Origin: Paenibacillus sp. PK3_47
GTDB taxonomy: Bacteria; Bacillota; Bacilli; Paenibacillales; Paenibacillaceae
Direction of reading: 5' to 3'
NCBI RefSeq assembly: GCF_023520895.1
Contig: NZ_CP026029.1
Span: 6,386,001-6,450,000, forward strand
Length of the DNA stretch: 64,000 nucleotides
Numbering within the stretch: the stretch's first letter is position 1; every line of letters begins with the position of its first letter. Position numbers and translations under genes: made by a program. This document shows, piece after piece, positions 35,570 to 43,418 of this stretch. The notes below the pieces were generated by a model. It saw nothing but the letters and a program-made list of their open reading frames with translations. It searched no databases and was not told where the DNA came from.

Positions 35570-38053
35570 TCAGTTAGGCGCCGGGAGATCGACGATGAGT
35601 TCGTTAACGATCAGCGCGTTCTTAGTGAAGTCATGGACATTAGTAACGGTAACCAGGAACTTACCAAAGAGGATGTTGTGACTGGCTACTGCCTCAGGTT
35701 TTAATTCAAGGTAAATTGTTTTCGGGTCTTCGGGATGTCCCCAATTAATAGTGTAGTCATTGCCTAATTCCAGCAGCGTTTTGTCGGTTTCAAAATTACC
35801 GCTGGCAGAGTAGAACAGGGTTGCGGAAGCCGATGTACCTAAGGTCGTATAAACAGCCTCGTTTACACTCAATTTAATTTTTCCGTCCTGATACGAAGAG
35901 CCGGTGATTTCAGGCGCAATATTATCAAATTGAACAGGTAAAGAGAAGCTTGTCGGCTCTGCTCCCTGTCTAACGAGTGTGAAAATTAATGCGGGCGCTG
36001 TTCCGCTTGTGTCCGGAGTTTCGGCAGGCTTGACGGATATATTATCCTGACCTTCACTAACGACTAAATCCAAATTGGCCGAACTTATTTTCAATTCAAT
36101 CGTATTGTTATTGTCCAGATCTTTGACTTCATACGTACGCGAGGTGCTATTGTATTGGATGGTTTGTTCTTGTCCGTTATGCAGAACTTTCACCAAATTT
36201 TTAATGTTACGTTTCGAATATTCCTCAATTTGGAGGTCAGTTCCAATAATAACCTCGGATGAATTGTTCTGATACCGGTTCATCATAAAGACGGCGTCCG
36301 GGCTGGAAGTTACTTCCCACTCATTAACTTCGGGGATTACGGAGTTTCTGAAATCATCAATTGCCAGATCAAGCATATCTATCGCTTCCGAGATTTCTCC
36401 GTGTCCGGCCTGGGTAATGGACAGCAGCGTTTCCGCAGTCAAGATTGCGTTGCCGAGGACATCCTTGACCGATTCCGGATATTGTCCGGGAGCCGTTCCT
36501 GTCACGGCATGATCATAAAGAGATTTTGCTTCCTTGATCAGGTCTTCTAACTGGTCCCGGCCCGTGTATACAGTGTCTACTTTATTGATGACCGGAGATT
36601 TTTTACCGCTAACCCCTTGGATGACATTGCTTGTGAGCGCGGGTTGATAGGATATAGTCAACTTTTCGCCAGGGTGGAACTCGTATCCGCCGAGATCAAC
36701 ATAGACGGACTGACTGACTACGGATACCGATTCCTCGTTCAGCTCACGCTCATATGGTGTATTACCGTCATAGCCAAAGACTTTGAAATCCTGATAATTC
36801 GGGAAAAACTCCGTGCTCAGCTCCTCGTTATACTTGATCTCCAGTGTTGTAGCATTCTTAAACTGTACAGTAGGAGTTTGCATTAATGGAAGAACAATCT
36901 CAAGGGTGCCGGATGGATCGGAAATATTGCCTGCCGCGTCGGCAGCTACTACTTTGTACATGCCTGCAGGGAGCTGTTGGGTGGAAATACCCGTTTCCAT
37001 ATTTGCCGTAGTGACCGGGGATTTGGCGGCTTGACCTATTGCTACAAGCTGGTCCAATCCCTCAACCCTTCCTGGGATGTTCTCGAAAGGCACAAGATAT
37101 ACAGTACCGGTTTCATTACTGGAAATCCAAACCGGAGAGCCTTGAGTTACCAGGGAATTGCTGTACAGCGTTAAAACTGGGCGCGTTGTGTCCGGTGCCG
37201 CAGTCGGCTCTGAAGAAGGCTCAGGGGTCGCAGTAGCTGTAGGCGCCGGTGTTGGCTCTGAAGGTGTTGCGGTCGGCTCCGGGGTCGTTGTAGGGACCGC
37301 CGTAGGAGCAGGGGTATAAACGGGTACAGATGTTGCTGTTGGAGTAGGTGCAGGCGTAGGCGTTGGGGTAGCCGTAGGAGACTGGGAAGGCACGGCCGTC
37401 GGCGCTGGCGTCGGAGAATATACGGCCTGCACATTCAGGAACCGGCCGGCCAGGACGGCAACCTGTTCGCGTGTTGCCGTACCCGTCGGGTTGAAGCTGT
37501 TGCTTCCGGTACCGTTCATCAGCCCCAGCTCGACTGCATAACCTACAGCATCCTTCGCATAGTCGGCAATGCCGACGGTGTCTCTAAAACTCAATGAGGC
37601 GCCTTTTCCTGCGATATCCGCTTCCGTCTGGCCTAATGCGCGCACAAATAAAACGGCCATGTCCTGGCGGGAAAGAGTGCCGCCATAGCCGAAATTACCA
37701 TTCCCCATCCCTTTAATCAGCTCCGCTTTAGCGGCTGCCTCCACATATTTGTAAGCATAGCTTGTCGTAGGCACATCGCTGAATGTAGCGGTCGCAGGTG
37801 CAGAGTCGACATCCAGTTTAAGCGCTTTGGCCAGAACGATTGCAAAGTCCTGGCGTGTGATTTTGCCGGCAGGGTTAAAAGTTCCGTCCCCATTGCCGTT
37901 AAGAATTCCTTTCTCTACCAGCTCATGGATGGCATCTTTGGCGAAGGAGTTGGAGATGTCTGTAAAATCCGTGCTTGCTCCGTAAGCCGGAGCCATAATG
38001 GCGTTCAGCAGAGCCGTCGTTGTCATCACGCTTGCAAGAATCTTCTTGTTCAA
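35570..38053 (-). CDS. SLH-domain cell-surface protein
   Basis: An 827-residue secreted protein. Signal peptide (residues 1-26, ending AYGA), three SLH domains at the N-terminus (DFTDISNSFAKDAIHELVEKGI, DVPTTSYAYKYVEAAAKAELI, RDTVGIADYAKDAVGYAVELGL), then a Thr/Pro-rich linker of repeated PTP/ATP units (about 212-290), Ig-like domains and a beta-rich C-terminal half with no catalytic motif that I can recognise. It is bound non-covalently to the secondary cell-wall polymer and probably acts as a surface structural protein or adhesin. The start is TTG 38053 with GGGGG seven bases before it. Confidence 0.88.
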   Translation of the reverse strand: MNKKILASVMTTTALLNAIMAPAYGASTDFTDISNSFAKDAIHELVEKGILNGNGDGTFNPAGKITRQDFAIVLAKALKLDVDSAPATATFSDVPTTSYAYKYVEAAAKAELIKGMGNGNFGYGGTLSRQDMAVLFVRALGQTEADIAGKGASLSFRDTVGIADYAKDAVGYAVELGLMNGTGSNSFNPTGTATREQVAVLAGRFLNVQAVYSPTPAPTAVPSQSPTATPTPTPAPTPTATSVPVYTPAPTAVPTTTPEPTATPSEPTPAPTATATPEPSSEPTAAPDTTRPVLTLYSNSLVTQGSPVWISSNETGTVYLVPFENIPGRVEGLDQLVAIGQAAKSPVTTANMETGISTQQLPAGMYKVVAADAAGNISDPSGTLEIVLPLMQTPTVQFKNATTLEIKYNEELSTEFFPNYQDFKVFGYDGNTPYERELNEESVSVVSQSVYVDLGGYEFHPGEKLTISYQPALTSNVIQGVSGKKSPVINKVDTVYTGRDQLEDLIKEAKSLYDHAVTGTAPGQYPESVKDVLGNAILTAETLLSITQAGHGEISEAIDMLDLAIDDFRNSVIPEVNEWEVTSSPDAVFMMNRYQNNSSEVIIGTDLQIEEYSKRNIKNLVKVLHNGQEQTIQYNSTSRTYEVKDLDNNNTIELKISSANLDLVVSEGQDNISVKPAETPDTSGTAPALIFTLVRQGAEPTSFSLPVQFDNIAPEITGSSYQDGKIKLSVNEAVYTTLGTSASATLFYSASGNFETDKTLLELGNDYTINWGHPEDPKTIYLELKPEAVASHNILFGKFLVTVTNVHDFTKNALIVNELIVDLPAPN

Positions 38054-38208
38054 TGTATTTCCCCCTATTTTATGTATTACTGCTCTAATTCAGGAAAACC
38101 GATCCAAAACCTTTAATTTAAAATTTAAGATTTTCAATCTTTATGTCGGTTTAACCGGGGGCTTTTTTTAGGTCTTTTTTCACAGTCGGCCAAGAAAAAT
38201 TTTAACAT

Positions 38209-38367
38209 TTACATATGCTGGCTTAGGACCCGGTTTTCTCTTGTCAAAGCATTTATGAACTCGCCTGGTTTTAGATTTAAAGGGGCAGCTGTGTACTTAA
38301 CTCCTTGCTTAAATGGTCTATTCTGTTCAATGTATTGACGCCGTGCACGATCTTTTCTATTTGCTAT
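38209..38367 (-). CDS. Possible 52-aa basic protein with ATA start, unrecognised
   Basis: On the minus strand a frame of 52 codons begins at ATA (38367) eight bases after AAGGAG (38376-38381) and ends with TAA. The product would read (M)ANRKDRARRQYIEQNRPF and continue with a PLNLKPGEFINALTREN stretch: basic, soluble and protein-like rather than random. The upstream frame is closed by TAA, and there is no other start near the ribosome site. Either ATA is used as a rare start or an ATG was lost and the gene is newly broken. A Zur-like half site (GTTACGATT on the minus strand, 38414-38422) lies upstream, so it may belong to the zinc regulon. No family recognised. Confidence 0.45.
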   Translation of the reverse strand: MANRKDRARRQYIEQNRPFKQGVKYTAAPLNLKPGEFINALTRENRVLSQHM

Positions 38368-38412
38368 TGTTTAATCTCCTTTAATGTTTAGACCATCAAA
38401 TTTAGCACTTTT

Positions 38413-38433
38413 AAATCGTAACTATACTGCAGT
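38413..38433. promoter_or_regulatory. Weak Zur-box-like site facing the small minus-strand gene
   Basis: One complete half site AATCGTAA (38414-38421) in the 21-base spacing of the clear Zur boxes of this window, with the other half poorly kept. It lies 46 bases from the putative start of the small minus-strand gene. Confidence 0.35.
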
Positions 38434-38459
38434 AACTTATATGAAAATAAGATCCGATA

Positions 38460-38522
38460 TTGACAAAAAATTAACAGGGAAGTAAGATGACTGTTAAAAG
38501 TTATTAGTAATATTTACGATTA
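38460..38522 (+). promoter_or_regulatory. Promoter and Zur box of the cobW pair
   Basis: TTGACA (38460-38465), 17 bases, TAAGAT (38483-38488), then a Zur box at 38502-38522 with halves TATTAGTAAT and TTTACGATTA. It matches the perfect palindrome upstream of zur at 18 of 21 positions. Zinc-bound Zur at this place would block early elongation or open-complex formation. Confidence 0.75.
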
Positions 38523-38533
38523 AAACAATCAGA

Positions 38534-38551
38534 CAGTAACAATTGTTACTG
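38534..38551. promoter_or_regulatory. Perfect 18-base palindrome in the cobW leader
   Basis: CAGTAACAATTGTTACTG lies 11 bases after the Zur box and 35 bases before the cobW start. It could be a second operator or a short leader hairpin. The regulator is unknown. Confidence 0.55.
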
Positions 38552-38586
38552 CTTTGAAATGGATTTTGGAGAAGGGCGGATCATAA

Positions 38587-39744
38587 ATGAGTCGTGTACC
38601 TATCACAGTAATATCCGGATATTTAGGATCTGGAAAGACTACAATGCTCCTGCATCTTTTACTGTGTAAAGAACATTTGCGTATCGGACTGATCGTTAAT
38701 GATTTGGCTGAAGTCAACGTGGATGCGAAGACTATTGAGAAAAGCGAGTTCTTTACGGACAAGGACCGTCTAGTGGTCATGTCCTCCGGCAGCATCAGTT
38801 CAGATTTAAAAAGGGAATTAATCGAGTCTGTGTATTATTTAGCTGCATCAGGTGAAGTGGATTTGATTATTGTTGAAGCTTCAGGCGTTGCACTACCGCA
38901 GTTAATAGCGAATACCATCATTAACGGAGTCACTCAAGAAGGAGTACCACTTAATACAGTCTCACGTTTGGATACTAATGTTACGGTTGTAGATGGATAC
39001 AGGATTTTAGGGCAGTTCACCTCCGAAGATGGCATGTATAACGATGAATATGTAGACAGCAACCAATTGATCATCAATCAAATTGAATTTTGTGATGTAC
39101 TGGTCTTCAATAAAGTTGATTTGTTAGCTCAAGCTGAAAAAGAATATTTGTCATCGTTTGTTAGGAAAATCCAGCCGCGAGCTAAGTTTATTGAAACTTC
39201 CTTTAGTCGTGTCATTGTAAAAGATGTCCTGAACACCGGATTGTTTGATGAAAGCAGTGGCATTCAAGACTTTCTGGATACAGAAGATCTAAGTGAATTT
39301 GTAGAGAATGAAGCAGACCAGCTTGGCATTCAGTCGTTTGTTTACTGCAGAAGAGAGCCCTTTCATCCTTTGCGTTTTGATCAATGGCTCGATCGTTGGC
39401 CGCGGGAAGTAACAAGGTGTAAAGGGGTAATGTGGCTGATCACGCAAGCTGAAACGGTGTTCAAGATTTCTCAATCAGGACGGGCGATGGACATCATTCC
39501 CGCAGGCTACTGGATTGCTTCCCTCAATCCGGTGGAGATTACACAGTTATTTAAAGTTAGAGAAGGACTGAAAGAGATTTGGGATCCTCGATTTGGTGAT
39601 CGCATGATTGAGCTCGTCTTTATAGGAAAAAACATGAACAAAGAGCAAATCATACACGATCTAGATGCCTGTCTGGTCCAAGAGGATGAATCCGTGGATA
39701 GTAACGAAGATCCATTTAAGTTACCGGCGCAGGAATACAATTAA
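38587..39744 (+). CDS. CobW/COG0523 family GTPase lacking the CxCC metal motif
   Basis: A 385-residue G3E P-loop GTPase of the COG0523 metal-chaperone family. Walker A is GYLGSGKTT (residues 11-19), the IVNDLAEVNVDA switch follows, and the guanine motif is NKVD. At the place of the invariant GCICC metal-binding loop it has GSISS (residues 68-72): all three cysteines are serines. The C-terminal CobW_C domain is present (FVYCRREPFHPLRFDQWLDRWP). The neighbour 24 bases downstream is a canonical member, so the two could act as a pair in which this one binds GTP but not metal through that motif. It is under a Zur box, thus made when zinc is short. ATG 38587 follows GAAGGGCGG. Confidence 0.88.
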   Translation: MSRVPITVISGYLGSGKTTMLLHLLLCKEHLRIGLIVNDLAEVNVDAKTIEKSEFFTDKDRLVVMSSGSISSDLKRELIESVYYLAASGEVDLIIVEASGVALPQLIANTIINGVTQEGVPLNTVSRLDTNVTVVDGYRILGQFTSEDGMYNDEYVDSNQLIINQIEFCDVLVFNKVDLLAQAEKEYLSSFVRKIQPRAKFIETSFSRVIVKDVLNTGLFDESSGIQDFLDTEDLSEFVENEADQLGIQSFVYCRREPFHPLRFDQWLDRWPREVTRCKGVMWLITQAETVFKISQSGRAMDIIPAGYWIASLNPVEITQLFKVREGLKEIWDPRFGDRMIELVFIGKNMNKEQIIHDLDACLVQEDESVDSNEDPFKLPAQEYN

Positions 39745-39767
39745 AAAAGCAGAAAAGAGGCGTACAT

Positions 39768-40955
39768 ATGGCACAAGATAAAATCCCTGTCACTGTACTA
39801 TGCGGTTATCTTGGATCCGGTAAAACCACCGTACTTAATCATGTATTGAACAACAGAAAGGGCTTAAAGGTTGCTGTTATTGTGAATGATATGAGCGAAG
39901 TTAATATTGATGCTGAACTGGTTAGAGATGGGGGAGGTTTGTCCCGAACTGAAGAAAAACTGGTAGAGCTGTCCAATGGGTGTATATGCTGTACGCTTCG
40001 TGAGGATTTGTTGACCGATGTGGAGAAGCTGGCATTGGAAAAGAAATTTGATTACATATTGATTGAATCAACCGGTATTGGCGAACCTGTTCCAGTAGCG
40101 CAAACATTCAGTTATGTAGATGAGGAAAACGGAATTGATCTCACCCGTTTAACCAGATTGGATACCATGGTTACTGTAGTTAATGCCCCCGAGTTTCTGA
40201 AGGATTACAACTCTAAAGAAACACTTCAGGACCGCGGACAACAGGCAGTGGAAGGAGATCGACGCAGAATCGTTAATCTTTTAATCGAACAAGTAGAGTT
40301 TTGTGATGTTCTTGTTATTAATAAATGTGATCTGGTGTCATCAGAAGAACTTGCTCATCTAGAAGCTGTACTTACAGGCATACAGCCGACTGCCAAAATC
40401 ATTAAATCTGTTCAGGGGAATGTAGATGTGAATGAAATTTTGAATACAAAAAGATTTGATTTTGAGCAGGCAAGCCACTCTGCCGGTTGGGTCAAGGAAC
40501 TAATGAAGGAAGAACATGTCCCAGAAACAGAAGAGTATGGTATTTATTCGTTTGTGTATAAAAGAAAAATCCCATTTCATCCAGAACGCTTATTGAAATG
40601 GATTGCAAAATGGCCAGGAGAGGTTGTGCGAGCCAAAGGAATTATGTGGATTGCCACCCGCGACCGCAATGCGATCTCGCTCAGTCAAGCAGGAAGTTCT
40701 AAACAGCTTTCCAGAGCGGGTCTGTGGACAGCTGCTTTATCCGAAGAGGAGAAGCAGGCATTTGGTATTCATGAGGATACATTGAAATCGCCGGATTGGG
40801 ATGCGAAGTGGGGGGATCGTGTAACCAAGCTTGTGTTCATTGGAGTGGACATGGATCAAAACGGAATTGTCACTTCATTAGATCAAACCCTTCTGACCGA
40901 AGCAGAGATGAAGCAGGACTGGAATAAGCTAAATGATCCGCTACCCGCTTTTTAG
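39768..40955 (+). CDS. CobW/COG0523 family zinc metallochaperone GTPase (YciC/ZagA-like)
   Basis: A 395-residue GTPase with Walker A GYLGSGKTT (13-21), the complete metal motif GCICC (71-75), ESTGIGEP and the guanine motif NKCD. The C-terminal domain reads FVYKRKIPFHPERLLKWIAKWPG. This is the layout of Bacillus YciC/ZagA, which is repressed by Zur and supplies zinc to essential enzymes when zinc is scarce. It follows the cysteine-less paralogue by 23 bases with its own AGAGG site and shares its Zur-controlled promoter. A terminator lies 50 bases after its stop. Confidence 0.92.
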   Translation: MAQDKIPVTVLCGYLGSGKTTVLNHVLNNRKGLKVAVIVNDMSEVNIDAELVRDGGGLSRTEEKLVELSNGCICCTLREDLLTDVEKLALEKKFDYILIESTGIGEPVPVAQTFSYVDEENGIDLTRLTRLDTMVTVVNAPEFLKDYNSKETLQDRGQQAVEGDRRRIVNLLIEQVEFCDVLVINKCDLVSSEELAHLEAVLTGIQPTAKIIKSVQGNVDVNEILNTKRFDFEQASHSAGWVKELMKEEHVPETEEYGIYSFVYKRKIPFHPERLLKWIAKWPGEVVRAKGIMWIATRDRNAISLSQAGSSKQLSRAGLWTAALSEEEKQAFGIHEDTLKSPDWDAKWGDRVTKLVFIGVDMDQNGIVTSLDQTLLTEAEMKQDWNKLNDPLPAF

Positions 40956-41006
40956 TGAACGGCTGACGTACAACTATTGGACTGAGGGAGGAAACTAGCT
41001 TAAATT

Positions 41007-41047
41007 AAAGCGGCTTGGTCTAGGCATTCGTCGGACTAAGCCGTTTT
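41007..41047 (+). terminator. Terminator of the cobW operon
   Basis: CGGCTTGGTC (41011-41020) pairs with GACTAAGCCG (41034-41043) with one G-U, flanked by AAAG and TTTT. Confidence 0.85.
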
Positions 41048-41109
41048 ATCTTTATGGACCGTGCGCTAAGAAATGGGTGCTCCTATTCAATAATATTTGG
41101 AGGATTGAA

Positions 41110-41568
41110 ATGAAGATTAACAATACAGAAGAAAAGATAATCAGTAATCACTCAGAACAGCAATGGCGACGCAGAGAGAAAGAGTTGACTGCTTGGCTAC
41201 AGCGCTCTAAACAAAAGCAGCGGCCAAAACAAACGGCATATGTGGACAATATTGAAATTGATATAGAATTGCTCGGGACTCTTACACTCTTGAGGCGCAT
41301 GAACATTCAAACGGAATTCTCTTGTGCTGGAGTAAGTATTTTGGATGAACCGCAGGATCATTCACTCTATGGGTACTTGACGCTTATTGCATCGAGTGAA
41401 GCAGATCAATTTGTGAAAATAGCCATGCAGTACATGAGACATCGTCTTTTGGTGACCTATGAACCCTCACGTAACCGCTATGACCTGTCGTCTTTTTATA
41501 TTGGGCACAATCGTTCCTTTTGCTTGCTCTTGGAGAAAAGTGCTCAGTTATTCCAATTAGGGCGTTGA
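41110..41568 (+). CDS. Hypothetical protein with an FSCAG motif, 152 aa
   Basis: A soluble protein with a charged helical N-terminus (residues 1-55) and a compact domain: NIEIDIELLGTLTLLRRMN, QTEFSCAGVSILDEP, LYGYLTLIASSEADQFVKIA, then a C-terminal strand pair. The pattern of a hydrophobic helix, T-x-F/Y-S-C-x-G and a following Y-L-x-x-x strand is seen in many small phage and Firmicute proteins of unknown function. ATG 41110 follows TTGGAGGA (41096-41103). It lies between two Zur-controlled units but behind a terminator and has no Zur box of its own. Function unknown. Confidence 0.7.
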   Translation: MKINNTEEKIISNHSEQQWRRREKELTAWLQRSKQKQRPKQTAYVDNIEIDIELLGTLTLLRRMNIQTEFSCAGVSILDEPQDHSLYGYLTLIASSEADQFVKIAMQYMRHRLLVTYEPSRNRYDLSSFYIGHNRSFCLLLEKSAQLFQLGR

Positions 41569-41570
41569 GG

Positions 41571-41624
41571 TTGACACATAAATAGCTAAGTTGTAAAATA
41601 ATTTAATCGTAATAATTACGATTA
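41571..41624 (+). promoter_or_regulatory. Promoter and perfect Zur box of the zur-importer-chelatase operon
   Basis: TTGACA (41571-41576), 17 bases, TAAAAT (41594-41599), then a perfect 21-base palindrome at 41604-41624 with arms TAATCGTAAT and ATTACGATTA around a central A. This is essentially the Bacillus Zur consensus. The likely transcript runs through zur, the ABC importer and the chelatase genes to 51801, since no terminator is seen between them. Confidence 0.92.
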
Positions 41625-41639
41625 GAGAGGGGTGGATAT

Positions 41640-41738
41640 TTGAAATAAATCAATACACTTGCTTGTACAGAAACTGGCGAACATGACTATGCAACAATCG
41701 TGAACACCTTAATAGGAAAGCGGAGGGAATGTAAGATG
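41640..41738 (+). pseudogene. Remnant of a zinc-independent ribosomal protein L33 gene
   Basis: TTG 41640 has a very strong site (GAGAGGGGTGG at 41625-41635), but the third codon is TAA (41646-41648). The frame then continues INTLACTETGEHDYAT, matching L33 (VTLACTETGDRNYTT in the intact copy at 52351), and loses similarity after about 17 codons, ending at TAA after AAGATG. It is a decayed rpmG of the cysteine-poor type, sitting directly behind the Zur box where the intact gene would be zinc-regulated. Confidence 0.75.
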
Positions 41739-41781
41739 TAACAAGTCGAGGTTCCGGTCTTAAGCTAAAAGGAGACGGTAA

Positions 41782-42243
41782 ATGGGCAGCAAATGGTTAG
41801 AACTAGTTGAAGCGATGGAGGAGAAGGGGCTTCGAGTAACTTTTCAGCGAAAACTTATTGCAGAAGTGTTCTCATCTACGAAGGGGTTTGTGCTTCCCCG
41901 CCAAATCCATTCTTATATTGCTAAAGATATCCCAGGAGTCAGCTATGATACAGTTTATCGGAACCTTAGAGTTATGGTGGATATTGGGTTAATTGAAGAA
42001 TTTGATTTCAAAGAAGGCCTCCGCTACAAATTAAAATGTGGTCCCGACCACCACCATCATCACTTCATTTGCTTGGAATGCCACAAAACATATCCTCTTG
42101 AGTTCTGTCCGATTGATATGGGAATTCAGCCCCCAAAAGCATTTGAAGTGATTTCTCACAAATTTGAAGCTTACGGTTATTGTGAAGAATGTGTTCAGCA
42201 GAAAAACAAGGCTGAAATTAATGCTGAGAAAGTAAAAAAATAA
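41782..42243 (+). CDS. zur: Fur family zinc uptake regulator Zur
   Basis: A 153-residue Fur-family repressor. The winged helix contains RVTFQRKLIAEVFSS and the recognition helix region GVSYDTVYRNLRVMVDIGLIEE; the metal-binding part holds the CGPDHHHHHFICLECHKTYPLE stretch and two CxxC pairs (CLEC and CEEC) for the structural zinc. The perfect Zur box upstream, the zinc-independent ribosomal proteins and the CobW genes make Zur, rather than Fur or PerR, the right assignment. When zinc is plentiful it would repress its own operon, the cobW pair and the rpmE2-rpmG unit. ATG 41782 follows AAAAGGAGA. Confidence 0.9.
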   Translation: MGSKWLELVEAMEEKGLRVTFQRKLIAEVFSSTKGFVLPRQIHSYIAKDIPGVSYDTVYRNLRVMVDIGLIEEFDFKEGLRYKLKCGPDHHHHHFICLECHKTYPLEFCPIDMGIQPPKAFEVISHKFEAYGYCEECVQQKNKAEINAEKVKK

Positions 42244-42263
42244 TTAAAAAAGGCGGAACTACA

Positions 42264-42326
42264 ATGGCCAAAAAGTCAAAAGTAGTAAAAGAACTAAAAA
42301 GACAAGCTGGTAATATTGCATCTTAG
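42264..42326 (+). pseudogene. Truncated zinc-independent ribosomal protein S14 (rpsN2) remnant
   Basis: ATG 42264 after AAAGGCGGAA starts a 20-codon frame MAKKSKVVKELKRQ followed by a few unrelated residues and TAG. The first 14 residues are those of the cysteine-free S14 paralogue (Bacillus YhzA/RpsN2), which is Zur-controlled in other Firmicutes. The remaining 75 or so residues are missing. The remnant sits between zur and the importer and keeps the leader of a once complete gene. Confidence 0.75.
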
Positions 42327-42344
42327 ATGACAAGGGGGATTTTT

Positions 42345-43418
42345 ATGAATATAAGAGTTAAATCCATAGTTGCTTTAATGATTGCCGGCATGTTTGCATT
42401 AACAGGTTGCGGAGTTAACCAGGGCAATAATCAATCCGCTGCCTCTCAGACCACTGCCTCCAGCGATCCTCTACAGACTCCTGAAGTTACTCCTGCACCA
42501 GAGGTGAAGAGTGAATTTCTGACTTTTACAGATAGCGAGGAGCGTACAGTCACCCTTAAAAGCCAGCCGCAGCGGATTGTAGTCATGTCGCCTGAAATCT
42601 TGAACATGCTGTATGCCATTGGGGGAACGGTAGTTGGAAGAGCTGATGCAACAGACATTGATATTCCGGCAGGCGCGGAACAGGCTGAAAGCGTGGGACA
42701 GGTATCTGAAGTCAGCACTGAAAAATTAGTGGCGCTTGCCCCAGATCTCGTTATCGGCCAGCCAAGATTCCATAGAGATTTGGCACAAACATTGGAGAGC
42801 AGCGGTATTCCCCTTGCTCTAATGCAGGTTTCTTCCTATGACCAAATATCAACGACATTGAAATTGCTCGGTACCATTGCAGGCAAAGAAGAAGCAGCCA
42901 AACAGGCAGCAGCCGCTTTGGATCAACGAGTAGGAGAGATTAAAGATAAAATCCCCGAGAAGCAACTGACCTTTGCCAACCTGAATGTAACACCAGGGTC
43001 TGTTTCTATCCAGCGCACAGGAACCATTGGTCTGGATATTGCCAAGAGCTTGAATATGGTTAACATTGCCGAGCAGATGGAAGCAGATGCAAAGAGCCCG
43101 ACGACGGTTCCATACAGTTTGGAAAAGCTTGTTGAGCAGGATCCTGACTACATATTCCTGATCATTCACGGCAGCAGAGCTGCCGGTCAGAAAAAAATCA
43201 AAACAGACATGGAAAGCAACCCAGCTTGGAGCTCGCTGACAGCAGTGAAAGAAAAGCATGTAATCATTGTTCCTTCTTCTTTATTTTTGACCAACCCGGG
43301 CTTGAATTATGATAAATCATTAACTTATTTGGCCCAATATGTTTACCCTGATATTTTTGGAACACCTGTACAGGAAGAAGCTTCCGAAACTTCAGGCAAA
43401 TCTGCTCATGGAAAATAA
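42345..43418 (+). CDS. FecB/BtuF-type ABC importer substrate-binding lipoprotein
   Basis: A 357-residue lipoprotein: signal with lipobox (LTGC, Cys22), a Ser/Thr/Pro linker and a periplasmic-binding fold of the siderophore/cobalamin/heme class. Hallmarks: RTVTLKSQPQRIVVMSPEILNMLYAIGG, VGQVSEVSTEKLVALAPDLVIG, then IDYIFLIIHG-type second lobe and KEKHVIIVPSS. It lacks the His-rich loop of ZnuA-type zinc binders, so the ligand is probably a metal complex rather than free zinc. ATG 42345 follows AAGGGGG (42332-42338). Its last bases overlap the permease gene. Confidence 0.9.
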   Translation: MNIRVKSIVALMIAGMFALTGCGVNQGNNQSAASQTTASSDPLQTPEVTPAPEVKSEFLTFTDSEERTVTLKSQPQRIVVMSPEILNMLYAIGGTVVGRADATDIDIPAGAEQAESVGQVSEVSTEKLVALAPDLVIGQPRFHRDLAQTLESSGIPLALMQVSSYDQISTTLKLLGTIAGKEEAAKQAAAALDQRVGEIKDKIPEKQLTFANLNVTPGSVSIQRTGTIGLDIAKSLNMVNIAEQMEADAKSPTTVPYSLEKLVEQDPDYIFLIIHGSRAAGQKKIKTDMESNPAWSSLTAVKEKHVIIVPSSLFLTNPGLNYDKSLTYLAQYVYPDIFGTPVQEEASETSGKSAHGK

